A stretch of DNA of 64,000 bases from Bradyrhizobium sp. JYMT SZCCT0428 (GCF_018131075.1 NZ_JAFCLS010000014.1:1-64000); one strand, 5' to 3'. Numbered from the stretch's first letter, positions 36,690 through 46,295 are shown. The notes: generated by a model from the sequence alone, not told the origin. Numbers and translations: made by a program.

Positions 36690-37148
36690 TTAAGGCCGAG
36701 CGGCCTTGCAGCCGGGGTTATAGGCCCAGTTGCGGTCCAGCCCGGTGACGCACCATTCGACACCCTGGCCAAAGCCGGCAAAGCCGCCATCCTCGACGAT
36801 CGAATAGTGCACGTTGCGCACCTTGCCGTCGCTCAGCATCACGTCGCCGGTGCAATAGCGGCGCGGAATGTTGTCGGATTGCCAGGGCCGGAACGTGGTT
36901 TCGTGGACCCGGCCGTAGGCGGTGATGGTCAGGGACGAATTCCAGAAGGTGCTTTCCTTCTCGCGGAACTGCGAAATGATGGTCGGCAGCGCTGATTCGC
37001 ACGGCGCGACCCGCCCGTCATAGCGGGGACCGGACAGCCAGAAATTCAATTCCAGCGGATTGGCGGCCTGCGCCGACTGGCCGAATGCCAGGACGGCGAG
37101 CGCCGCGGCCAGACCGAGTGTTTTCAACGATGTGAAGAGGGTGCGCAT
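36690..37148 (-). CDS. Small exported protein of unknown function
   Basis: A 152-residue protein with a signal peptide (MRTLFTSLKTLGLAAALAVL, cleavage near AQAAN). Four cysteines in the mature part (APCESAL, RRYCTGD, VEWCVTG, NPGCKA) suggest two disulfides in the periplasm. Contains ITAYGRVHETTFRPWQ and YSIVEDGGFAGFGQG. I do not recognise a characterised family. Divergent from the 96-residue exported protein at 37314 across 165 bases. Confidence 0.75.
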   Translation of the reverse strand: MRTLFTSLKTLGLAAALAVLAFGQSAQAANPLELNFWLSGPRYDGRVAPCESALPTIISQFREKESTFWNSSLTITAYGRVHETTFRPWQSDNIPRRYCTGDVMLSDGKVRNVHYSIVEDGGFAGFGQGVEWCVTGLDRNWAYNPGCKAARP

Positions 37149-37313
37149 GGGAATTCCGCCGGTCATCCAACCGTCAGGACCGTGCCGTGAAGCCCGGACG
37201 AGGTCAAGTGCAGCGCGGCAACACCTTGCAGACAAGTAGGGGTTCGGCCGTAACCCATTCTTTTCACAGCCGCCAGCGCACTCTATGGTGGCCCCAGCGA
37301 AATGGAGTCGGCG

Positions 37314-37604
37314 ATGCAGAGAATTGGGGCCGCGTGCCTGGTTGCGATGTGCGGGATGCTGGCGGCTGCGCCGGCGCAAGCCGACTGGGTGCCGCCGTTC
37401 AAGGGCAATGATACCGGCGGCATTATCGCCTATTCGCTGGCCAGGCAGGCGGATGCGCGCCAGCTCGCGGTCGATCACTGCGCCGGCTACGGCAAGGTGG
37501 TGAAATTCCTCGCGGTGCAGCCCTATGACGGCGGATACGTCTCCTTTGCCTGCCGCTGGGTGCCCTATGGGGCCAACGCGCGGCCGCTGCGCACGCTCTA
37601 CTGA
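37314..37604 (+). CDS. Small exported protein of unknown function
   Basis: A 96-residue protein with a signal peptide (MQRIGAACLVAMCGMLAAAP-AQA). Mature part of about 73 residues, NDTGGIIAYSLARQADARQLA and CAGYGKVVKFLAV, two cysteines and aromatic end. GGAG lies about 6 bases upstream of the ATG at 37314; a GTG-type longer start at 37302 is open too. Followed 39 bases later by the DUF3617 gene in the same direction. Confidence 0.72.
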   Translation: MQRIGAACLVAMCGMLAAAPAQADWVPPFKGNDTGGIIAYSLARQADARQLAVDHCAGYGKVVKFLAVQPYDGGYVSFACRWVPYGANARPLRTLY

Positions 37605-37643
37605 GCCGGACCTGAACGCCTGATCCACCAGGGGAGCGCGAGC

Positions 37644-38189
37644 ATGGCGCGACAGCTTGATTCATTTTGTCTGGCGCTTGGCCTGCTCGCGGTGTGGCCT
37701 GCGAGCCATGCCGGCGCCGTCGAGCTGCCGGTGCGCAAGGCCGGCCTGTGGGAAATGAAGGTGGTGCAGACCGGCTCGCCGGTGCCCGAGATGACGATGC
37801 AGCAGTGCACCGACGCCACCACGGACAAGGATATGAGCACCTCGTTCTCGCCGATGGCCAAGGACGTCTGCTCGAAAAACGATACCCAGAAGACCGCGAC
37901 CGGCTACGTCACCGATTCCGTCTGCGGCTCGGGCGGCATGTCGGTCAAGTCGCGTGCCGAAATCACCGGCGATTTCAACTCCGCCTACACCGTGAAGTCG
38001 ACCTCGAACAGCACGGGCGCTCCGGCCGGCGTGCCGCGCGATTCCACGACCACGATCGAGGCGAAGTGGTTAGGGGCCTGCAAGGCCGATCAAAAGCCCG
38101 GCGACATCATCATGCCCGGCGGCATGAAGATAAATCTCAAGGACATGGAAAAGCTGAAGGGGCTTATTCCGAAGCAGCCGCCGAAGTAA
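37644..38189 (+). CDS. DUF3617 family exported protein
   Basis: A 181-residue protein with a signal peptide ending near ASHAGAVE. The mature part begins with the DUF3617 hallmark VRKAGLWEMKVVQ and has paired cysteines (QQCTDAT, DVCSKND, DSVCGSGG, GACKAD). Role unknown; the family is widespread in proteobacterial periplasms. Likely in one unit with the preceding small gene. Confidence 0.82.
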   Translation: MARQLDSFCLALGLLAVWPASHAGAVELPVRKAGLWEMKVVQTGSPVPEMTMQQCTDATTDKDMSTSFSPMAKDVCSKNDTQKTATGYVTDSVCGSGGMSVKSRAEITGDFNSAYTVKSTSNSTGAPAGVPRDSTTTIEAKWLGACKADQKPGDIIMPGGMKINLKDMEKLKGLIPKQPPK

Positions 38190-38202
38190 CGAGGCAGAAC
38201 TT

Positions 38203-38325
38203 GTCGTCCCTGCGAACGCAGGGACCCATACGCCGCGGCCGATATTGTTGAAAAAGGCAGATAACGACCGCCGGATAAACCAACATCCGCTGGTGGTTAT
38301 GGGTCCCTGCGTTCGCAGGGACGAC
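38203..38325. repeat. Intergenic palindrome (GGGTCCCTGCGTTCGCAGGGACGAC type)
   Basis: Outer arms GTCGTCCCTGCGAACGCAGG and CCTGCGTTCGCAGGGACGAC are a perfect inverted pair; between them lie the short complementary parts CCGC and GCGG. It separates the convergent DUF3617 and histidine kinase genes. Confidence 0.9.
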
Positions 38326-38340
38326 AACGCTCTTTCTTTC

Positions 38341-39726
38341 CTAAACCGGCACCCTGACCGCCGCGCGCAATCCACCCATCGGGCTGTCGCCGAGCGTGAT
38401 GTCGCCGCCATGCGAGCGGGCGATATCGCGGGCGATTGCCAGGCCAAGGCCGGTGCCGCCTTCGTCCTGGTTGCGGGCGTCGTCGAGCCGCAGGAACGGC
38501 TTGAATACTTCCTCGCGCATGTTGGCCGGAATGCCCGGTCCATCGTCGTCGATCGTGACCGTCAGATAGCGGTGGTCGCGATGGCCGGTGATCGAAATCG
38601 TGTTGGCGTGCCGCGCGGCATTCGAGACGAGGTTGGCGAGGCAGCGCTTGAACGAGGCCGGTTTCACGGTCACCACCGGCAGGCCGTGGAACGCCACGGT
38701 CGCGGTATGGCCGTGGCGCTCGGCATCGCTGCGCAATTCCTCCAGCGCCATCGACATGTCGGTCGGCTGCGCGACCTCGCCGCTGTCGCCGCGGGCAAAG
38801 GCGAGATAGGCCTCGAGCATCGCGGACATCTCGTCGACGTCCTTGCGCATGCCGTCGACCTCGGGAATGTCGCCGATCAGCGCGAGCTCGAGCTTGAAAC
38901 GGGTCAGGATGGTGCGCAGATCGTGGCTGACGCCGGCGAGCATCGCGGTGCGTTGCTCGATCGAACGCTCGATGCGCGCCTTCATCTCCAGGAACGCCTG
39001 CGCCGCGCGCCGCACTTCCCGCGCGCCGCGGGGGCGGAAGTTCGGCGCCTCGCGGCCCTTGCCGAAACTTTCGGCGGCGTCGGCGAGCCGCAGGATCGGC
39101 CTGATCTGGTTGCGCAGGAACAGCACCGCGACGATCAACAGGATCGAGGACGTCCCCAGCATCCAGAAGATGAAGATCTCCGAATTGGAGGCATAGGCCG
39201 CGCTTCGTTGCGCGAAGATGCGCATCACAGCGTCATCGAGCTGAATGCGGATTTCAACAAGGTTGGATTTGCCGACGGTATCGATCCAGAACGGCCGGCC
39301 GATCTGGCGGCCAATCTGAACCGAGAGCGTCTGGTCGAGCAGCGAGAAGAACGGTTTTGGCCCGGGCGGCGGCATGTCGCCGACGGGGAGAAAATCGACC
39401 ACCAATTGCAGCCGCTGCCCGATCCGGCGCAGCTGCGCGCGATCCTTGTCCTGCGGATAGCCCTTGTAGACGTCGATCAGGCTCGCGATGTCCTGCACCA
39501 CCGCGGCCGACAGGCGCCGCGTCACCGTGTTCCAGTGCCGCTCCATGAACACGAACGCGACCACGGTCTGCAGCACCACCATCGGCACGATCATGATCAG
39601 CAGCGCGCGGGCGTAGAGGCCGGTCGGCATCCAGCCCTTGAACGCGTTGCCCATCCAGCCATTGGCCTTGGAGACCCGGCCGGCGGCGGTGCGGATCAGC
39701 GTGAGGCCGGTGTCGAGCGTGCTCAT
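38341..39726 (-). CDS. Sensor histidine kinase (EnvZ/OmpR-type)
   Basis: A 461-residue membrane kinase starting at MSTLDTGLTL (39726). Two membrane segments (ALLIMIVPMVVLQTVVAFVF and SEIFIFWMLGTSSILLIVAVLFL) frame a periplasmic domain of about 110 residues; then HAMP, the H-box AGVSHDLRTILTRF with H268, N box NLVSNAARHA, and G boxes DDGPGIP and GTGLGLAIA. It is 19 bases after the response regulator gene, so it is its likely partner. Confidence 0.93.
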   Translation of the reverse strand: MSTLDTGLTLIRTAAGRVSKANGWMGNAFKGWMPTGLYARALLIMIVPMVVLQTVVAFVFMERHWNTVTRRLSAAVVQDIASLIDVYKGYPQDKDRAQLRRIGQRLQLVVDFLPVGDMPPPGPKPFFSLLDQTLSVQIGRQIGRPFWIDTVGKSNLVEIRIQLDDAVMRIFAQRSAAYASNSEIFIFWMLGTSSILLIVAVLFLRNQIRPILRLADAAESFGKGREAPNFRPRGAREVRRAAQAFLEMKARIERSIEQRTAMLAGVSHDLRTILTRFKLELALIGDIPEVDGMRKDVDEMSAMLEAYLAFARGDSGEVAQPTDMSMALEELRSDAERHGHTATVAFHGLPVVTVKPASFKRCLANLVSNAARHANTISITGHRDHRYLTVTIDDDGPGIPANMREEVFKPFLRLDDARNQDEGGTGLGLAIARDIARSHGGDITLGDSPMGGLRAAVRVPV

Positions 39727-39745
39727 CGCGCTTGGTTCGTTTGGA

Positions 39746-40519
39746 TCACGGCGACGCCACCAGGCGATAGCCGATGCCGCGCACCGCCTGCAGGAACAAC
39801 GGATTGGCCGGATCTTTTTCGATCTTGCGGCGCAGCCGGTTGATCTGCACGTCGACGGCGCGCTCATTGACGGTGCCGCCGCCGGTCAGCGCCGCGCGCG
39901 GCACGGTCTCGCCGGGGCTCAGGCTCAGGATGCGCAGCATCTCGCGCTCCCGGTCCGTCAAATGGATGATCTCCTCGCCCTCGCGCAGCTCGCCGCGTTC
40001 GAGATGATAGACGTAGGGCCCGAATGCGATCTGCTCCAGCGTCTCCACTGGCGGCGTCGCGGTGCGTTTGAGGATGTTGCCGATCCGCAAGACCAGTTCG
40101 CGCGGCTCGAACGGCTTGGCCACATAATCGTCGGCGCCGATCTGCAGGCCTTCGATCCGGGCTTCCGCCTCATGGCGCGCCGTCAGCATGATGATCGGCA
40201 CCGAGGAGGAGGTGCGGATGAAGCGGGCGAGATCGAAACCGGTTTCGCCGGGCATCATGACGTCGAGGATCAGAAGGTCGAAATGCAGGCCGAGCAGCTT
40301 GGCGCGGGCGTCGGTGGCGCTCGCCGCGGTCGTGACGCGATAGCCCTCGCCGGACAGGAAGCGCGACAGCAAGTCGCGAATACGGCGGTCGTCATCGACC
40401 AGCAGCAGATGCGGGGCGTCGTCGGCCATTTGCCGCGGCGTCCGCACAGTGGCTGCGGCGATGGTTGGGCTGGCAGTTGCGTTTGGAATTCCGTTTGGGG
40501 TTATTTGGGCCACGGTCAC
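39746..40519 (-). CDS. OmpR-family response regulator (PetR-like)
   Basis: A 257-residue regulator. The receiver has acidic residues in LLVDDDRR, phospho-acceptor D86 (LLILDVMMPG), T in MLTARHE and K in YVAKPFEPREL; the C-terminal winged helix ends GIGYRLVA. It starts with GTG at 40519, whose GTGA overlaps the stop of the MarR gene; M31 (40429) is the other candidate and gives a standard-length N-terminus. A MarR gene coupled to an OmpR-type gene recalls petP-petR of Rhodobacter capsulatus. Confidence 0.9.
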   Translation of the reverse strand: MTVAQITPNGIPNATASPTIAAATVRTPRQMADDAPHLLLVDDDRRIRDLLSRFLSGEGYRVTTAASATDARAKLLGLHFDLLILDVMMPGETGFDLARFIRTSSSVPIIMLTARHEAEARIEGLQIGADDYVAKPFEPRELVLRIGNILKRTATPPVETLEQIAFGPYVYHLERGELREGEEIIHLTDREREMLRILSLSPGETVPRAALTGGGTVNERAVDVQINRLRRKIEKDPANPLFLQAVRGIGYRLVASP

Positions 40520-41067
40520 TCCCTTGGCTTCTTTCCGCTGCCGAAGATCGTCTCCAGCACCTTGTCCGGGTCGTCGCGATCGATCATCGCGCGCAGGAAC
40601 TGCCGCAGCACTTCCTGGCCGGCGGTATCGATGTCCTGCATGGCGCGGTTGATGCGATCGGTCTGCAGCCCGGCGAGCTTGCCCACCAGGGCCTCGCCCT
40701 TCGCCGTGGCGTAGAGAAGGCGCTGCCTGCGGTCGTTATTGCCGGTCTTTTGCACGATATAGCCTTCGTCCAGCAACTGCTTGAGCACCCGGCCAAGCGA
40801 CTGCTTGGTGATGCGCAATACGTCCAGGAGGTCGGCGACCTTGAGGCCCGGGTAGCGGTGGACGAAATGCATCACCCGGTGATGGGCGCGGCCGAACCCG
40901 AACGCCTCGAGCTCATGGTCGGCGTCGCCGACGAAGTCACGATAGGCGAAGAACAGGAGCTCGATGATATCCCAGCGCAATTCGCCCGCGCGCGGGGCCG
41001 GGGACACCCCGTCAGGCCCCCTCGAATCAGGGTCACCGGCGGGCCTCGAGAAATTTATGTCAGTCAT
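40516..41067 (-). CDS. MarR-family regulator (PetP-like)
   Basis: A 183-residue winged-helix repressor-type protein starting at MTDINFSRP (41067) or at M in the open frame at 41109. The DNA-binding part contains LKVADLLDVLRITKQSLGRVLKQL, a helix-turn-helix, and the wing DEGYIVQKTGNNDRRQRLLYATAKG, a clear MarR pattern. A loop of P, D and R (RPAGDPDSRGPDGVSPAPRAGE) precedes it. It is translationally coupled to the response regulator downstream. Ligand unknown. Confidence 0.88.
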   Translation of the reverse strand: MTDINFSRPAGDPDSRGPDGVSPAPRAGELRWDIIELLFFAYRDFVGDADHELEAFGFGRAHHRVMHFVHRYPGLKVADLLDVLRITKQSLGRVLKQLLDEGYIVQKTGNNDRRQRLLYATAKGEALVGKLAGLQTDRINRAMQDIDTAGQEVLRQFLRAMIDRDDPDKVLETIFGSGKKPRE

Positions 41068-41410
41068 GTTGACATATCTTGGGTTCAATGTTACAAAACT
41101 GCCAGCCACGACGAAACTTTAAGTCGTTTCGGCCATGGCAACGTAAGGGGCGGCCGGAGTAAGCCAGCGATGGCGGCAACGGCCGCGAATTGGACTACCG
41201 TGCGATTGTCGAGCGGCATTTGCGCAAACATACTGGACTTCGGCACTCCGCAAAAGCGTGTCCTCAAGGGACTTGCCAGCGATGGAAACCAGCGGCAAGG
41301 CCGGTGGTGGCGAAGTTCGGACCAATCAAGCAAGCAGGCTTGACGAAACGGGCCTGTGCCAGGAAACGCACCAGTTCCGACAGCAGTAAGCAAGGGCGGG
41401 AAGCAAGACA

Positions 41411-42487
41411 ATGAGTTTGAAATTCGAAATCCGGCCAACGGCTACTCCGACGTCCGAGCAGGAGCGCACGGCAAAGCTCGTGGACCCCGGCTTCGGCCGG
41501 ATCTTCACCGATCACATGGCGATCGTCCGCTACAATCAGGGCAAGGGCTGGCATGACGCGCGGGTCGAATCCCGCGCCAATTTTCCGCTCGATCCGGCCG
41601 CCGCCGTCCTGCACTACGCGCAGGAGATTTTCGAGGGCCTCAAGGCCTACAAGCGCGACAACGGCGTGAACCTGTTCCGCCCTGACGCCAATGCGAGGCG
41701 CTTCAGGAATTCGGCCGAGCGCATGGCGATGGCGCCGATCCCCGAGGACGTCTTCATCGAAGCGGTCGAGCAGCTGGTGCGCATCGACAGCGCCTGGATA
41801 CCCGGCGGCGAGGGCAGCCTCTATTTGCGGCCCTTCATGATCGCGAGCGAGACCTTTCTCGGCGTCAAGCCTTCTTCCGAGTACATCTTCGCCGTCATCG
41901 CCTCGCCGGTCGGCGCCTATTTCAAGGGCGGACCTGCACCGGTGTCGATCTGGGTGTCGGAGAACTACACGCGTGCTGCGATCGGCGGCACCGGCGCCGT
42001 CAAATGCGGCGGCAATTACGCCGCCAGCCTGCGCGCGCAGGCCGAGGCGATCGAGCACGGCTGCGACCAGGTGGTGTTCCTCGATGCGGTCGAGCGCCGC
42101 AACATCGAGGAACTCGGCGGCATGAACGTCTTCTTCGTGTTCGACGACGGCTCGCTGCTGACGCCGCCGCTCGGCACCATCCTGCCCGGCATTACGCGGG
42201 ATTCGATCATTGCGCTGGCGAAGGACTCCGGCACCCGCGTGCGCGAGGAGACCTACACGATTGACCAGTGGCGCAGCGATGCTGCCAGCGGAAAGCTGAA
42301 GGAAGCGTTCGCCTGCGGCACGGCCGCTGTGATCTCGCCGATCGGCAAGGTGCGTTCGACGAGCGGCGATTTCCTCATCAGCGGCGGCGCGGCCGGCCCC
42401 GTCGCGATGGGGATGCGCAAGAAGCTGGTCGATATCCAGTACGGCCGTGCGGAAGACCCGCACGAGTGGATCCGAAAGGTCCTGTAA
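41411..42487 (+). CDS. ilvE: Branched-chain amino acid aminotransferase, BCAT type
   Basis: A 358-residue class IV PLP enzyme of the longer, eukaryote-like branch. It has MAIVRYNQGKGWHDARVESR, FEGLKAYKRDNG, RPDANARRFRNSA and the PLP-lysine context GAVKCGGNYAASLRAQ with K198. It transfers the amino group between glutamate and Val/Leu/Ile keto acids. A second, shorter aminotransferase of the same class follows 121 bases later. The 300 bases upstream hold no clear attenuator that I can see. Confidence 0.92.
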   Translation: MSLKFEIRPTATPTSEQERTAKLVDPGFGRIFTDHMAIVRYNQGKGWHDARVESRANFPLDPAAAVLHYAQEIFEGLKAYKRDNGVNLFRPDANARRFRNSAERMAMAPIPEDVFIEAVEQLVRIDSAWIPGGEGSLYLRPFMIASETFLGVKPSSEYIFAVIASPVGAYFKGGPAPVSIWVSENYTRAAIGGTGAVKCGGNYAASLRAQAEAIEHGCDQVVFLDAVERRNIEELGGMNVFFVFDDGSLLTPPLGTILPGITRDSIIALAKDSGTRVREETYTIDQWRSDAASGKLKEAFACGTAAVISPIGKVRSTSGDFLISGGAAGPVAMGMRKKLVDIQYGRAEDPHEWIRKVL

Positions 42488-42608
42488 CCGGCGGCGGATT
42501 TATTCCGCCGTCTCTTGAGACAAGCAGCGTTTCATTTGATCTGAGCACGGGGCCGCGCACGCCTCGCGGAGGCGCGCGCGCGTGCGCGGTCAAAATGGGA
42601 GAGAGGCC

Positions 42609-43499
42609 ATGGGAATTTCCTTCGACAAGATCGATGGTGTGATCTGGTACGATGGCAAGCTTGTGCCGTGGGCTGATGCCAACGTCCATGTGCTGACCCA
42701 CGGGCTGCATTACGCGAGCTGCGTGTTCGAGGGCGAGCGCGCCTATGGCGGCAGGGTGTTCAAGAGCACGGAACATTCCGAGCGGCTGAAGAACTCGGCC
42801 AACATCCTCGATTTCGAGATTCCGTATTCGGTCGCCGAGATCGATGCCGCCAAGCAGCTGGTGATCGACGAGAACAATCTGCCTGATGCCTATCTTCGTC
42901 CGATCGCCTGGCGCGGTTCGGAGATGATGGGCGTGTCGGCGTCATCAAACACCATTCATCTGGCGATCGCCGCTTGGGATTGGCCGAGCTATTTCGATCC
43001 GGCCACCAAGATGAAGGGCATCCGCATGGGCCTTGCCGAATACCGGCGCCCCGATCCGATGACGATCCCGGCGATGGCGAAGGCCTCCGGTCTCTACATG
43101 ATCTGCACCATCCCAAAGCATAAGGCGGAGCGTGCCGGCTATGCCGACGCCATGATGCTGGATTGGCAGGGGCGGGTCGCCGAATGCACCGGCGCCAACA
43201 TCTTCTTCATCGAGGATGGCAAGATCCACACCCCGATCGCCGACTGCTTCCTCGCCGGCATCACCCGCGCCACCGCAATCGACCTCGCGCAGCGTCGCGG
43301 CATCGAAGTGATCGAACGCCGCATCATGCCGGAAGAACTTTCGGGCTTTACGGAATGCTTCATTACCGGCACCGCCGCCGAAATCACCCCGGTGGCTGAA
43401 ATCGCCGAGTGGAAGTTCACGCCCGGCAAGATTTCGGAACAACTGATGGCGGATTTTGCGGTCGAAGTGCAGCCGAAAGGCAAGGCCGTCGCGGCGTAA
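42609..43499 (+). CDS. ilvE: Branched-chain amino acid aminotransferase, IlvE short type
   Basis: A 296-residue class IV PLP enzyme starting at MGISFDKIDG (42609) after GGGAGAGAGG. It has LTHGLHYASCVFEGERAYGG, YLRPIAWRG, the PLP lysine K158 in MAKASGLYMIC and ECTGANIFFIEDG. This is the E. coli-size IlvE branch and is not a close paralog of the gene before it, since lengths and lysine contexts differ. Which of the two is the main housekeeping enzyme cannot be told. Confidence 0.92.
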   Translation: MGISFDKIDGVIWYDGKLVPWADANVHVLTHGLHYASCVFEGERAYGGRVFKSTEHSERLKNSANILDFEIPYSVAEIDAAKQLVIDENNLPDAYLRPIAWRGSEMMGVSASSNTIHLAIAAWDWPSYFDPATKMKGIRMGLAEYRRPDPMTIPAMAKASGLYMICTIPKHKAERAGYADAMMLDWQGRVAECTGANIFFIEDGKIHTPIADCFLAGITRATAIDLAQRRGIEVIERRIMPEELSGFTECFITGTAAEITPVAEIAEWKFTPGKISEQLMADFAVEVQPKGKAVAA

Positions 43500-43509
43500 G
43501 GCGGGAGCG

Positions 43510-43668
43510 CTCTCTCACTCCCTCGCCCCGCTCTTGCGGGGAGAGGGTGGGGTGAGGGGCTCTCTCCGCAAATTCTGAAGATAATGGTGAGACCTGTACC
43601 CCCTCACCCGGATCACATCTTCGATGTGATCCGACCTCTCCCCGCAAGCGGGGCGAGGTAAGGAAGCG
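43510..43668. repeat. GC-rich intergenic palindrome (CCCTCTCCC type)
   Basis: Outer arms CCTCGCCCCGCTCTTGCGGG and CCGCAAGCGGGGCGAGG; inner arms CTCACCC repeated on both sides, with a centre CACATCTTCGATGTG that is itself a hairpin. A closely related copy lies at 49878-50040. Confidence 0.85.
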
Positions 43669-43745
43669 CAGCGCCCCCGCAGCCCATGAACTGTTTCGCC
43701 CCCTTGCGCGACCAACTCCCGGATTTGCGGATAGCGGTGCGCGAA

Positions 43746-44273
43746 ATGGTGACAATGACCTCAATCCTCTCGACATGCTCGAAATGCGTCGTGGCGGCCG
43801 CCTTCGCGGCGGCGCTTGCGGTTCTCGGCTCCCCCACAACGAGTGTCAGGGCCGAAGACCGCTCCCCGGTGATCGACTTTCGCAATGGCGACCCGGAGAT
43901 CAATGCCGCGATCGCGCAGGCGCGTTCCACGCTGCCGAAATTCTGGGCCTCCTACGACGCGCCAAAACCGTCGGAGACCGGTCACTCTCTCAAGGCGCGG
44001 TTTCCATATCCGAACAACAGCGGCGAACATATCTGGATGGCCGAGGTGAAGAAGATTGGAAACGGCCGCTATTCGGGCAGGTTCGCCAATGCGCCGCGCC
44101 ATTTGCCGGGCAAGCGGGCCGGCGACCTGGCCGAGTTCAGGGTGGCTGACATCTCGGATTGGATGTTCTTGCGGAACGGCAAGATCGTCGGCGGCGAGAC
44201 CATCCGGCCGATGCTGAAAAAGATGTCGAAGGCCGACGCCGATGCGCTGCGCGCCAGGATGGAAACCCCATGA
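43746..44273 (+). CDS. Exported DUF2314 domain protein
   Basis: A 175-residue protein starting at MVTMTSILST (43746), with a signal peptide ending TSVRA-EDR. The DUF2314 domain fills the rest: INAAIAQARSTLPKFWASYD, KARFPYPNNSGEHIWMAEV, GKRAGDLAEFRVADISDWMFL. Function of the family is not established. Longer starts up to 43686 are open but add a non-signal leader. Confidence 0.8.
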   Translation: MVTMTSILSTCSKCVVAAAFAAALAVLGSPTTSVRAEDRSPVIDFRNGDPEINAAIAQARSTLPKFWASYDAPKPSETGHSLKARFPYPNNSGEHIWMAEVKKIGNGRYSGRFANAPRHLPGKRAGDLAEFRVADISDWMFLRNGKIVGGETIRPMLKKMSKADADALRARMETP

Positions 44274-44414
44274 ACGCCGGGCAGGACGTTCTGGTCAAAA
44301 CCGGCCCGGTGGGCTAAGTGCGAGGGATGGGCCGAGCCAAGAGCCCCCTGTTTTTCCCGGTGAGTGCGGCGCCCGAAGCGGCTTTGCCCACCCTACACAA
44401 GTTGCAACGCCGCC

Positions 44415-45929
44415 ATGAACGATAAACCCAAAAAGCCCCAGAAGCTGAAGGCGCGCCTGCCGCGCGGGCTGGAGGATCGAGGTCCCGCTGCGATCTCGGC
44501 GACACGGCAGATGGTCGAGAAAATCCGCGAAGTCTATGAGCGCTATGGTTTTGAGCCGGTGGAAACCCCGGCGATGGAATTTACCGACGCGCTCGGCAAA
44601 TTCCTGCCCGACCAGGACCGGCCCAACGAAGGCGTGTTCTCGTTCCAGGACGACGACGAGCAGTGGATCTCGCTGCGCTACGATTTGACCGCGCCGCTGG
44701 CGCGCTATGTCGCGGAAAATTTTGACTCGCTGCCAAAACCCTATCGTTCCTATCGTTTCGGGTGGGTGTTCCGCAACGAGAAGCCGGGTCCGGGTCGCTT
44801 CCGTCAGTTCATGCAGTTCGACGCCGACACCGTCGGCGCGCCGACGCCGGCCGCCGACGCCGAGATGTGCATGATGGCGGCGGACACCATGGAAGCGCTC
44901 GGCATTCCCCGCGGCAGCTATGTGGTGAAGGTCAACAACCGCAAGGTCCTCGACGGGGCGCTCGAAGCGATCGGCCTCGGCGGCGAGGAGAATGCCGGAC
45001 GCCGGCTCACGGTGCTGCGCGCCATCGACAAGCTAGACAAATTTTCCGCCGACGAAGTTCGCAAGTTGCTCGGTCCCGGACGATGGGATGGAGGCGAAGA
45101 AGGCAAGGGCGACTTCACAAACGGAGCCGGCCTGAGCGCCGCGGACGCCGACATCGTTTTGGCCGTCACGCAAAAACGCGACGACTGGAAAGAGGCAATT
45201 GCCGCCGCGGATGCTTATCTCGCCAGGAGCGACGTGGGTCAGGCCGGCGTCAGCGAGTTGGAGGAGATTGCCAAACTGGTCACAGCCTCCGGTTACGCAT
45301 CGGATCGCATCCGTATCGACCCTTCCGTCGTCCGCGGTCTCGAATATTACACCGGTGCAGTCTACGAAGTTGAGCTGCTGCTGGAGACCAAGGACGAAAA
45401 AGGCCGTCCGGTGCGTTTCGGCTCGGTCGGCGGCGGCGGGCGCTATGACGGTCTCGTCTCGCGCTTCCGCGGCGAACCCGTTCCTGCAACCGGCTTCTCC
45501 ATCGGCGTGTCGCGGCTGCAGGCGGCGCTGACACTGATCGGCAAGGTCGACACCAAGCCCGCTGTCGGACCTGTTGTCGTCACCGTGTTCGGCGGCGAAA
45601 TCGCCGATTACCAGAAAATGGTCGCGACGCTGCGCAACGCTGGTATCCGCGCGGAACTATATCTTGGAAACCCGAAGCACAGCCTCGGCCAGCAGATGAA
45701 ATATGCCGACCGGCGCAACGCGCCCTGTGCGATCATCCAGGGCTCGGACGAGCGGGCCAACGGCAAGGTTCAGCTCAAGGACCTCATCCTCGGAGCGGGC
45801 TTGACCGAGATCAAGGACCGCGAGGAATATCTGAAGAAGCAGTCCGAGGCCCAATACGAGGTCGATGCAAGCAAGCTCGTCGACGCCGTGCGCGAAGTTC
45901 TGGCGCGCCATGACGTGAAGTGGAATTAG
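44415..45929 (+). CDS. hisS: Histidyl-tRNA synthetase
   Basis: A 504-residue class II synthetase starting at [10 protein letters not shown] (44415). Motifs: [12 protein letters not shown] near the start, [16 protein letters not shown] (motif 1/2 region), [32 protein letters not shown] (histidine A motif) and GGGGRYDGL with GFSIGVSRL at motif 3, and an anticodon-binding C-terminal domain. Somewhat longer than the E. coli protein because of insertions near residues 200-260. No operon partner. Confidence 0.95.
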   Translation: MNDKPKKPQKLKARLPRGLEDRGPAAISATRQMVEKIREVYERYGFEPVETPAMEFTDALGKFLPDQDRPNEGVFSFQDDDEQWISLRYDLTAPLARYVAENFDSLPKPYRSYRFGWVFRNEKPGPGRFRQFMQFDADTVGAPTPAADAEMCMMAADTMEALGIPRGSYVVKVNNRKVLDGALEAIGLGGEENAGRRLTVLRAIDKLDKFSADEVRKLLGPGRWDGGEEGKGDFTNGAGLSAADADIVLAVTQKRDDWKEAIAAADAYLARSDVGQAGVSELEEIAKLVTASGYASDRIRIDPSVVRGLEYYTGAVYEVELLLETKDEKGRPVRFGSVGGGGRYDGLVSRFRGEPVPATGFSIGVSRLQAALTLIGKVDTKPAVGPVVVTVFGGEIADYQKMVATLRNAGIRAELYLGNPKHSLGQQMKYADRRNAPCAIIQGSDERANGKVQLKDLILGAGLTEIKDREEYLKKQSEAQYEVDASKLVDAVREVLARHDVKWN

Positions 45930-45932
45930 GTC

Positions 45933-46045
45933 TGTCATACGCGGGCTTGACCCGCGTATCCATCTTCCTTGAAAAGGGATGGATTGCCGGGCATAGGCGA
46001 GCGGAAGCGACGCCGTCCTTCAGACGGCTATGCCCGGCAATGACA
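45933..46045. repeat. Intergenic palindrome (CGTCATGCCCGG type, divergent copy)
   Basis: Outer arms TGTCATACGCGGG and TGCCCGGCAATGACA pair imperfectly; inner arms GTATCCATC and GGATGGATTGCC. The right half shares GGCGAGCGGAAGCGACGCCG and the CCTTCAGACGG hairpin with the 23.4 kb copy. Lies 4 bases after hisS and just before the tautomerase gene, so it is probably transcribed. Confidence 0.8.
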
Positions 46046-46083
46046 GTGTGCAAGTACAGCAAGAGCAAAGGGAGAAGAAAAAA

Positions 46084-46287
46084 ATGCCCGAGATCACCGT
46101 GAGCATGGCCGCCGGCCGCACCGACGAGCAGAAGGCCGGCATGATGCGCGACATCACGCAGGCGCTGGTCAAGAACCTCGGCGTCGATGCCGATGCAGTC
46201 GTGATCCAGATCAACGAAGCGCCGCTCGCCCACAAGATGAAGGGCGGCAAGACGTTCGTCGAACGCGCGGCCGCGGCGAAGAAGTAG
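46084..46287 (+). CDS. 4-oxalocrotonate tautomerase family protein
   Basis: A 67-residue small tautomerase. The start MPEITVSMAAG leaves P2 as the N-terminal catalytic base after Met removal, and the conserved basic positions are in GRTDEQKAGMMRDI. AAGGGAGAAG gives a good ribosome site and selects this start over 46030. Possible substrates range from 2-hydroxymuconate to other enols; no degradation genes lie nearby. Confidence 0.88.
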   Translation: MPEITVSMAAGRTDEQKAGMMRDITQALVKNLGVDADAVVIQINEAPLAHKMKGGKTFVERAAAAKK

Positions 46288-46295
46288 TTTCATCC

